Positions 1 to 4,785 of a stretch of DNA of 21,419 nucleotides are shown here, one piece after another. Every line of letters begins with the position of its first letter. The first letter of the stretch is position 1. The stretch spans positions 1-21,419 of the forward strand of contig CAYPOY010000058.1 of the NCBI GenBank assembly GCA_964412395.1. The letters run 5' to 3'. Source of the stretch: CAYPOY01 sp964412395 (lineage in GTDB: Bacteria; Chloroflexota; Anaerolineae; B4-G1). Below the pieces are notes generated by a model. It was given only the letters and a program-made list of their open reading frames with translations. It was not told the DNA's origin and made no database searches. Both the position numbers and the translations under genes were made by a program.

Positions 1-654
1 GATTTACCTTTGGCTTTCGAGTTCCTCAAAGACTCTCAAATGGATAAAGTCGAGCGTAAGGCAGCAGCCTTTCCACTTTCCCGTTGACCTGCTGTCCTAT
101 GACATAAGTTTGTGTTGCATCGCGTGCCTTTTCCATCAGGTCATCTCATCTCAGAACCGGCTAGCAGAGCACTAAACCTTCGCGGCGGCCCTTGTGACAG
201 GCGTGATAGGCAGAATATCACCACGACTGGACAGTCTACATTATATCACAATCTAGCCTACCGAATGGTGGCAATTTGGTCACAATTAGATGACATTCAG
301 AGCGTACAGCAAGAGAGCGTCTTTCGACGTGCTGTCTCCTCCTCAACCGGTCAAGCACACCTGGCATTGTCTCCTCACGCCGGTGTCACTTCGCGCAGGC
401 GCGCTGGCAGCAACAGTGCTGGCAACGCCCGTTGCTCCGACGGCAGGCGGCTAAGAGATGCCACTGCCCAAGCCGTTGTCCCCATTGCTAGCCCAGCCAG
501 CACAGGCCGTCCCAACGTCTGGCCCTACACCACCGGCCCCGGGTGACGGCCCAGGTCGTCAGCGTAGAATAGCAGCACCAACAGCAACTCCCCGCCAATG
601 ATAATCTACACGGCAAAGGTAGAAGGACGGAACGATGCTTCAGCACAATCGCAC
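1..654. other. Left flank without a convincing gene
   Basis: I see no reading frame here with a ribosome binding site, a recognisable domain or coding-like composition. A plus-strand frame over about 390-600 reads as Pro/Thr/Ala-rich peptide broken by a stop, which might be a decayed linker-rich gene, but this is weak. No tRNA is seen. By position it belongs to the element or chromosome left of the attachment site. Confidence 0.4.
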
Positions 655-688
655 TGCAAAGAAACCCTTGCCACTATTGGCGGGGGTT
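655..688 (-). terminator. Intrinsic terminator after the left HTH gene
   Basis: A 10-bp stem with two G-U pairs (663-672 with 679-688, loop ACTATT) is followed on the minus strand by TCTTTGCA. It lies about 50 bases downstream of the HTH gene ending at 737. On the plus strand the same stem is followed by TTTTGCG, so it could work in both directions. Confidence 0.6.
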
Positions 689-736
689 TTGCGTTATCCC
701 CATCGTGCACATACAACATGCCAATAGGGGGCAGTC

Positions 737-985
737 TCACTCCGCCCCGTCGTCTTGGTGCCTTGCCTTTGTCCGCCAGGGGTCATACTTCTGCGGTCCT
801 ATACGCTGCATCTCCTCAGCATAGGTCAGAACCTCCATCTTGTTCAGAAACCAGTCACGCCCTCGTTTCTGCGCCTGCAAACGTCCACGCTTAATCAGTT
901 GCCGGAAGTAAGCCGCAGCGTACCCCGTCAGTTCTGCCGCCTCTGTGGTGGTGATCCACTCGGTAGTGTCGAAATCGTCAGACAT
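737..985 (-). CDS. Excisionase-family HTH protein (left copy)
   Basis: An 82-residue protein with the compact winged-helix pattern of MerR/excisionase-type DNA-binding proteins. WITTTEAAELTGY (about residues 10-22) forms the helix-turn-helix, and RGRLQAQKRGRDWF is the wing and contact region. It is paralogous to the proteins at 19754-20011 and 20767-21012, sharing the GRDW(F/L) signature, the ELTGY-type turn and a PW/PR motif near the end. By position it is the counterpart of the 20767-21012 gene, so it should be the terminal gene of a neighbouring tandem element. Such proteins act as recombination directionality factors or repressors; which applies is not visible. The ATG at 985 has only a weak GAAGA upstream. 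A terminator separates it from the HTH gene on its right. Confidence 0.75.
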   Translation of the reverse strand: MSDDFDTTEWITTTEAAELTGYAAAYFRQLIKRGRLQAQKRGRDWFLNKMEVLTYAEEMQRIGPQKYDPWRTKARHQDDGAE

Positions 986-991
986 TCTTCA

Positions 992-1020
992 AACGAAAAG
1001 CCCCACCGGTAGGGTGGGGC
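992..1020 (-). terminator. Intrinsic terminator between the two left HTH genes
   Basis: The 8-bp stem GCCCCACC/GGTGGGGC (1000-1007 with 1013-1020) is followed on the minus strand by TTTTCGTT. The same element recurs at 21052-21080. It lies between the stop of the upstream HTH gene and the ATG at 985, so it would separate or attenuate the two genes. Confidence 0.8.
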
Positions 1021-1053
1021 ATTGTGCGTACCAGGCTGGCTCAGGCGGCAATC

Positions 1054-1377
1054 TCAGTCACACCAATGCAATACTTCCAGCAGCGCTTCTTGGAGTTCCC
1101 GCAAACTGGCCTTTTCGATCAGCCAGGTGTCACCTTCGCGCCTGGTATCCACCGCCCCGTCTTGGATCATCCAGCGCAAGGTATCCACATCGTGGCCCGA
1201 TAATTCGCACGCCTCCTGAACCGTCAGCCATTCGGGAGCCGCTACCCAGGAAACAGGGGTTACTACCCGCTTCACCAGCCTCCCCACTATACCACTGGAA
1301 AGCGCCATCTTCTGACAAGTGACCCGCACAGGACTCGAACCTGTAACCAAGGGATTAAGAGTGCCTCGATTTGCCAT
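1054..1377 (-). CDS. HTH protein translated through the tRNA-Lys attachment site
   Basis: A 107-residue frame. The ATG at 1377 follows a perfect GGAGGTGA with eight intervening bases, lies inside the 3' end of the integrase gene and overlaps it by 23 bases. Residues 5-19 (GTLNPLVTGSSPVRV) are the translation of the tRNA-Lys 3' end in the attachment site. The rest is a small DNA-binding domain: WLTVQEACELSGHDVDTLRWM is a helix-turn-helix of the excisionase/MerR type, then a wing with TWLIEK. An internal ATG (MALSSG) after the attachment site lacks a well-spaced binding site. The likely role is excisionase or repressor working with the integrase (inferred). Nearly identical to 21111-21419. Because start and body lie on opposite sides of the crossover site, integration or excision should swap its 5' end. 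Confidence 0.7.
   Translation of the reverse strand: MANRGTLNPLVTGSSPVRVTCQKMALSSGIVGRLVKRVVTPVSWVAAPEWLTVQEACELSGHDVDTLRWMIQDGAVDTRREGDTWLIEKASLRELQEALLEVLHWCD
1202..1362. repeat. 161-bp perfect direct repeat, left copy
   Basis: Identical base for base to 21259-21419, which ends at the last base of the window, so the true repeat could be longer there. It covers the HTH gene N-terminal region and the tRNA-Lys fragment. Similarity continues leftward at a lower level to about 1054. Confidence 0.95.
1320..1362 (-). other. Attachment site: 3' part of tRNA-Lys(CUU)
   Basis: On the minus strand this is the 3' portion of a tRNA: anticodon loop CTCTTAA (anticodon CUU), 3' anticodon stem TCCCT, T arm ACAGG-TTCGAGT-CCTGT, acceptor strand GCGGGTC and discriminator A. 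No encoded CCA follows. The 5' half is absent, because to the right the sequence turns straight into the integrase gene. The same segment ends the window at 21377-21419. Integration into tRNA 3' ends is the standard habit of tyrosine-recombinase elements, and the integrase stop codon lies inside this site. This junction has integrase on one side and the HTH gene on the other, as expected for an attP or tandem junction. Confidence 0.9.
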
Positions 1378-2320
1378 CTCCGTCACCTCCGAGTATTCGC
1401 GCCACCGGGCTGTGGCGCCGGTGCTTCTCCTTCAATTCCTGGACCGTGAAGATCGCGTAACTGGCCTTCGTAACCTCCACGCTGCTGTGACCCATCAAGT
1501 CGGCCAACGTCGCCAGATCGCCGCCGTTCATGAGAAACTCGCGGGCAAAGAAGTGGCGGAAAGCGTGAGGATTCACAGGCCCCTTCACGCCCGCCCGCTG
1601 CGCCCTGCGCTTGAGCATCTGCGCTACCCCGCCAGGTGAAAGCCTGCCCCTGGCCTTCGGCCCCAGGCTCACAAACAGCCACGGCCCCTGATCCTGGGAG
1701 CGCACCTCCAGCCAGGCTCTCAGCGCCTCCGCCGTAGGCGGGTTGAACGGCACCAGCCGTGTCTTGTCCCCCTTCTCCACTATCACCGCCAGCCCGGCCT
1801 CCAGATCCAGGGAGCGCACCTGCAGGTTGCACAGCCCGCCAACCCTACAACCCGTATCGGCCAGGAAAAGCAGGATTGCCCGGTCACGCCGGTCGGCTAC
1901 GCTCCCGCCCTCCGTGGTGGCCAGCAGCGCCAGGAAGTCGTCCATTGCAACTCCCTTGGGCTCTCGCCGCTTCGGTCGGGGCGTCCTGATCTTCCGCGTC
2001 GGGCTGGACTCAATCATACCCTCCCCCTTCAGCCAGTTGAACAGCCGCTTGATGGCCCGGACGTGACCGGCAACCGTGAAGGGGGAAAGACCACCCGCCC
2101 GCTCTCGAAGTTTGGGATGGTGACTCCAACGGGTAGTTCGCTCCATCAGGTGGACGATGCAGCGCCGGAGGTCGCCTGTCGTGACCTCCTCCACCGGGAC
2201 GTCGCCCAGGAAGGCCACCAACGGTTTGAGCTTGCGCCGGTAACCTCCTACTGTCTCAGAGCTCCGCCCGTCCGCTCTGGTGGCTATCGCCAGTGCCTCG
2301 ATCGCTTCAGTGAGTAGCAT
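1355..2320 (-). CDS. int: Tyrosine recombinase (element integrase)
   Basis: A 321-residue site-specific recombinase of the phage integrase/XerC-D family. The N-terminal SAM-like core-binding domain spans about residues 1-110. Catalytic residues are visible in order: Arg in DTGCRVGGL, Lys in EKGDKTRLV, His and Arg in HAFRHFF, His in MGHSS and the nucleophile Tyr in KASYAIF. The frame extends further upstream to 2416, but the residues before MLLTEAI are Cys/Arg-rich and unlike the family, so I place the start at the ATG at 2320, though no clear ribosome binding site precedes it. The gene runs into the tRNA-Lys attachment site and takes its TAA stop from it. It is the last gene of a compact operon of small proteins and overlaps the start of the next HTH frame. 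Expected to carry out integration and excision at tRNA-Lys. Confidence 0.93.
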   Translation of the reverse strand: MLLTEAIEALAIATRADGRSSETVGGYRRKLKPLVAFLGDVPVEEVTTGDLRRCIVHLMERTTRWSHHPKLRERAGGLSPFTVAGHVRAIKRLFNWLKGEGMIESSPTRKIRTPRPKRREPKGVAMDDFLALLATTEGGSVADRRDRAILLFLADTGCRVGGLCNLQVRSLDLEAGLAVIVEKGDKTRLVPFNPPTAEALRAWLEVRSQDQGPWLFVSLGPKARGRLSPGGVAQMLKRRAQRAGVKGPVNPHAFRHFFAREFLMNGGDLATLADLMGHSSVEVTKASYAIFTVQELKEKHRRHSPVARILGGDGDGKSRHS

Positions 2321-2366
2321 CGTTAGTTTGCAGTAACTTACCAGGCCCACGCCGCCGCACCGCCGA

Positions 2367-2597
2367 TCACAACGGAAGCGCCAATTGCTCCCAGGGCAGT
2401 GCGTCCAGGCCGGCAACCCAGGCCGTCACCCGCGTGGAGGGGATATCCAACTGTTCCACCCACCCCGCCCCCACCCTGCGCAACCACCGGCGCGCCGGCG
2501 CCGCCAGGTCAGGATCCCCGTCCTCCTGCGCATCGAGTGCCGCCCTCAACAGCACCGCCGCACCCAATCGTCGCCAGTTCGCCTCAGTCGTCCCCAT
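2367..2597 (-). CDS. Small protein, paralogue of the upstream HTH protein's N-terminal domain
   Basis: A 76-residue protein without a recognised family. LGAAVLLRAALDAQEDGDPDLAAPARRWL and the later LDI...VTAWVAGL line up with the first about 60 residues of the gene at 2584-2976 (LLAALLWRATRDAESGDPFLAA and LDVDPERVRVWLEGL). It is therefore a duplicate of that N-terminal domain lacking the MerR-like C-terminal part. The start at 2597 overlaps the preceding gene by 14 bases. An alternative ATG at 2609 has GGGGAGG directly against it, too close to be ideal. It sits between the HTH protein and the integrase. Confidence 0.65.
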   Translation of the reverse strand: MGTTEANWRRLGAAVLLRAALDAQEDGDPDLAAPARRWLRRVGAGWVEQLDIPSTRVTAWVAGLDALPWEQLALPL

Positions 2598-2976
2598 CCT
2601 CGTGCTCATCCTCCCCACACAGAAACTCCAGAAGTGCACGGGCGCTGTACCGGCCGCCCGGAGCATCGGGGACCAACCCCGCCGCCTTCCACTCACGCAG
2701 CGTGGCCAACGACACCCCCAGCAAATCCGCCGCCTTCCCCGGCGCATAATGACACCGCGCCAGATCCTCCACCTCGGGCAGCCCCTCGAGCCATACCCTC
2801 ACCCGCTCCGGGTCGACGTCCAGCATCTCGGCCAGGCCGGAACCCTCTCCCTGCAGAAAGCGCCGGCCATTGGCGGCCAGGAACGGATCCCCGCTTTCGG
2901 CGTCACGAGTCGCCCGCCACAGCAGCGCGGCTAATAGCCGGCGCGCTCTCGCCGTGCCATCGTCACCTGCTGCCAT
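2584..2976 (-). CDS. Two-domain protein with C-terminal MerR/excisionase-type HTH
   Basis: A 130-residue protein. The N-terminal part (about 1-65) is an all-helical-looking domain shared with the next gene (2367-2597). The C-terminal part (about 70-122) is a clear HTH of the MerR/excisionase superfamily: APGKAADLLGVSLATLREWKAAGLVPDAPGGRYSARALLEFL, including the typical helix-turn-helix and GGRY wing. The tail is acidic (GEDEHEDGDD). It likely regulates the operon or assists the integrase as a directionality factor; the sequence does not decide. It overlaps the preceding small frame by 14 bases and the following gene by 14 bases, so it is tightly coupled. Confidence 0.75.
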   Translation of the reverse strand: MAAGDDGTARARRLLAALLWRATRDAESGDPFLAANGRRFLQGEGSGLAEMLDVDPERVRVWLEGLPEVEDLARCHYAPGKAADLLGVSLATLREWKAAGLVPDAPGGRYSARALLEFLCGEDEHEDGDD

Positions 2977-3181
2977 CGTCCGTGTCCTTCAGCAACCACG
3001 CCCAAAAAAACTCTCCCGGGGAGTGTGACATTGTTACCCCTTTATTCTTCCTCTCCGAGCCTCCGCCCTGCAGCCGTGCCGTCCACGTTGCCTGTCGATC
3101 CCTAATTACTACACGAAGGTCGGCCCACACGTACCAGGTGGGAGACTGGCCTCGCTGTGCTCCTGTCCTACGCGCGATCAC
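2963..3181 (-). CDS. Small protein, possible truncated paralogue (WYVWAD motif)
   Basis: A 72-residue frame starting with GTG at 3181, three bases after the preceding stop. Its first about 20 residues, RRTGAQRGQSPTWYVWAD, match the start of the broken gene at 3427-3889 (RRTGAGAGTSPTWYVWAD), and the DNA shares a 25-bp exact repeat. After that point similarity stops, which suggests a truncated or recombined copy. An alternative is that only the last 22 residues from an internal ATG (MSHSPGEFFWAW) form a real small protein. No known family. Confidence 0.45.
   Translation of the reverse strand: MIARRTGAQRGQSPTWYVWADLRVVIRDRQATWTARLQGGGSERKNKGVTMSHSPGEFFWAWLLKDTDDGSR
3118..3142. repeat. 25-bp direct repeat, copy 1
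   Basis: Identical to 3826-3850. Both copies encode the SPTWYVWAD region of two adjacent minus-strand genes, so this is the DNA trace of a local gene duplication about 0.7 kb apart. Confidence 0.9.
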
Positions 3182-3184
3182 CGC

Positions 3185-3430
3185 TCACCACTCCAGCCCC
3201 AATTGACGCGGATTCGCTCCCTCATCTGACGGGCTCGTTTCCTCATCCGCGAGTTGGTCATCCAGCCAGGTAAAGAGATCTCGCGCATCGCAGCCAGGGC
3301 CCAGATTCCCTGTTACCTGGTAGTATGCCTGGATGTATCGGCTCCACGCTGCCTTCCGATCACCCTTTGCGCGCCGCAGGGCCTCTATAGCCAGCGAGGG
3401 GATCACTCGATCAGGATGTGCTTTGGTCAC
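3185..3430 (-). CDS. Small protein of unknown function
   Basis: An 81-residue protein starting with GTG at 3430. The start overlaps the stop of the preceding (broken) frame as GTGA, showing translational coupling. The N-terminal half is basic and helical (LAIEALRRAKGDRKAAWSRYIQAYYQV), and the C-terminal half is acidic (DDQLADEETSPSDEG). No domain recognised. The neighbourhood of small coupled genes ending in an integrase suggests an accessory or regulatory role in the mobile element, but nothing in the protein itself confirms that. Confidence 0.6.
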   Translation of the reverse strand: MTKAHPDRVIPSLAIEALRRAKGDRKAAWSRYIQAYYQVTGNLGPGCDARDLFTWLDDQLADEETSPSDEGANPRQLGLEW

Positions 3431-3889
3431 AGTTTATCTCTACCCTCCGGTCCCACTCTCCCGCCAACAATATGATCGCAGTACCCCTGCCAGTCAAACA
3501 ACTCCGCCTCCCAGTAGTCAAAGCAGGCGTCGTAGGCCTCCGCCCGGCTCAGCCCCTCCCCAAACATCAGCACCCACATCACCTCAGTCGCCGCCGCCCT
3601 GCCGGTACTCCGCCTCGCGCATCTCCTCCGGTGGCAAGTCGGGCAGCGCCGAGACCTGGGCTACCGACTTCGTCACCGCCCCCGCCACCGCCGGCCGCAG
3701 CCGTTCCAGTGCTTCCTCCGCCGCCTCGCGTGAGGGGAAACCCCACGCCAGCACGTACCGCCGGCGGGCGTCAGGTGATCGCTCGTCCAGCAGGCCGGCC
3801 CGGACCGCCGCCTGCTCCTCCGGCCGGTCGGCCCACACGTACCAGGTGGGCGATGTCCCCGCCCCCGCGCCTGTGCGTCTCACCCTCAC
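3427..3889 (-). pseudogene. Frameshifted copy of the 3886-4206 gene, fused to a WYVWAD module
   Basis: GTG at 3889 overlaps the preceding stop as GTGA. The first frame gives an N-terminal module (SPTWYVWAD, then an Ala/Arg-rich stretch to about residue 75), then AQVSALPDLPPEEMREAEYR, identical to residues of the neighbouring 3886-4206 gene. It then runs out as QGGGD and stops at 3584. Compared with that neighbour, 17 bases are missing around 3600. Switching frame restores the rest (ATEVMWVLMFGEGLSRAEAYDA), which continues to a TGA at 3427 that overlaps the next gene's GTG. It is therefore most simply one longer gene broken by a 17-base deletion. Two separate translated pieces, or a sequencing error, remain possible. 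Confidence 0.65.
3826..3850. repeat. 25-bp direct repeat, copy 2
   Basis: Identical to 3118-3142; see that entry. It lies in the N-terminal part of the frameshifted gene. Confidence 0.9.
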
Positions 3890-4206
3890 GTTACATCACC
3901 TCTGCTGCCCCGCCTTCGGCGGGGGCTTGGGTCGCACGCCGGCGGTAGGATCATCTGGCTACAATCGCCCCGCCGCCACTCAAACAGCGTTAACTCCCAG
4001 TAGTCCCAGGCCGCGTCGTAGGCCTCCGCCCGGCTCAGCCCTTCCCGAAACATCAACGCCCACATCACCTCAATCGCCGCCGCCCAACCATCTGCGTAGC
4101 CCCGCCGGTACTCCGCCTCACGCATCTCCTCCGGTGGCAGATCGGGCAGCGCCGAGACCTGGGCCGCCGTCATCGCCTTGAGGAGAACGAGTTGCTTGTC
4201 ACTCAT
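3886..4206 (-). CDS. Small acidic protein, intact member of a local duplicated family
   Basis: A 106-residue protein. The ATG at 4206 overlaps the preceding stop as ATGA and is preceded by GGAGGTGACCAG, an excellent binding site that fixes the start over longer upstream options. The core AQVSALPDLPPEEMREAEYRRG, then helical WAAAIEVMWALMF and AEAYDAAWDYWELTLFEW, is repeated almost unchanged in the frameshifted gene on its left. Trp, Tyr and acidic residues are frequent; no membrane segment. I do not recognise the family. The C-terminal about 25 residues (PSPRRRRGSRGD) are basic and have no counterpart in the copy. Confidence 0.7.
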   Translation of the reverse strand: MSDKQLVLLKAMTAAQVSALPDLPPEEMREAEYRRGYADGWAAAIEVMWALMFREGLSRAEAYDAAWDYWELTLFEWRRGDCSQMILPPACDPSPRRRRGSRGDVT

Positions 4207-4616
4207 CTGGTCACCTCCTGCATATCCACTCCATCGAGCCCGACTGCCCTCATCGGCTCCATCACCCTGTCGTACTCCGCATTGAGGGCATCCCAATACG
4301 CCAGCAGCCGTTCCGCCTCGGCATCGTCACAGCCGGTGGCGGCCGCCAGCACCTCCAGGCCATGCTCCAGGCGGGCCTCCAGGTCGTGCCGCCGTTGCTC
4401 CAGCGCCAGAGCCACAGCGGCCCGCAGTTCGGCGCGATTGTAGGTGGCGGCGATCCGCCCGTCGCGACGCTCCCACCGGCCATCAGGAACGCCCAGGGAC
4501 GTGTCGGCCGGCAGGGAGAGGGTGAGCATCTCCCAGGTCGGGGCCCGGGCGAGGGGGGTGGAAGCGTCTCCCGTCCCCCGCCGGTGCTGTGCTTTCAGTT
4601 CTGCCAGTGTCGCCAT
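4203..4616 (-). CDS. Unknown helical protein, first gene of the integrase operon
   Basis: A 137-residue protein of unknown family, largely helical from about residue 60 (AELRAAVALALEQRRHDLEARLEHGLEVLAAA), with an acidic DDAEAERLLAYWDALNAEYDRVMEP stretch. The start ATG at 4616 lies just left of the large palindrome at 4631-4785, which separates it from the primase gene. It is the first of a chain of overlapping small genes that ends with the integrase. No catalytic motif seen. Confidence 0.6.
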   Translation of the reverse strand: MATLAELKAQHRRGTGDASTPLARAPTWEMLTLSLPADTSLGVPDGRWERRDGRIAATYNRAELRAAVALALEQRRHDLEARLEHGLEVLAAATGCDDAEAERLLAYWDALNAEYDRVMEPMRAVGLDGVDMQEVTR

Positions 4617-4630
4617 CGCCTATCCCTCAA

Positions 4631-4785
4631 ATTGCAAATTGAAAGAGGGGATACCCTGAAAAGCTGTACAAGCTGTATAACCTGTACCAAGCTGTACAAC
4701 CTGTACCCCGGGGTACAGCTTGTACAGCTTTGTACAGCTTGTACAGGTTGTACAGCTTTTAGGGATACCCCCATCGTCAATTTGC
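4631..4785. repeat. Palindrome of ten phased TGTACA-type repeats
   Basis: Five CTGTACAA-like octamers in one direction (starts 4664, 4673, 4682, 4692, 4701) and five as the inverse TTGTACAG (4711, 4720, 4730, 4739, 4748) are spaced 9-10 bases apart and meet at CCCCGGGG (4706-4713). The flanks are also inverted: TGCAAATTGA...GGGGATACCCTGAAAAG on the left matches the complement of the right. The right edge contains the last codons of the primase gene. Arms of about 75 bases fold on each other with few mismatches. One repeat per helical turn is how iterons and operator arrays present one face to a protein. Next to a primase/helicase it resembles the iteron clusters bound by phage P4 alpha protein, so a replication origin is my first guess; an operator or RNA processing hairpin are alternatives. 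Confidence 0.85.

Noticed and set aside
112..546. Plus-strand gene in the left flank
   Set aside because: No ribosome binding site, odd composition and no recognisable domain; all accepted genes are on the other strand.
2385..3206. Long plus-strand Pro/Arg-rich gene
   Set aside because: It is the antisense shadow of well-supported minus-strand genes with overlaps and binding sites; composition is typical of high-GC antisense frames.
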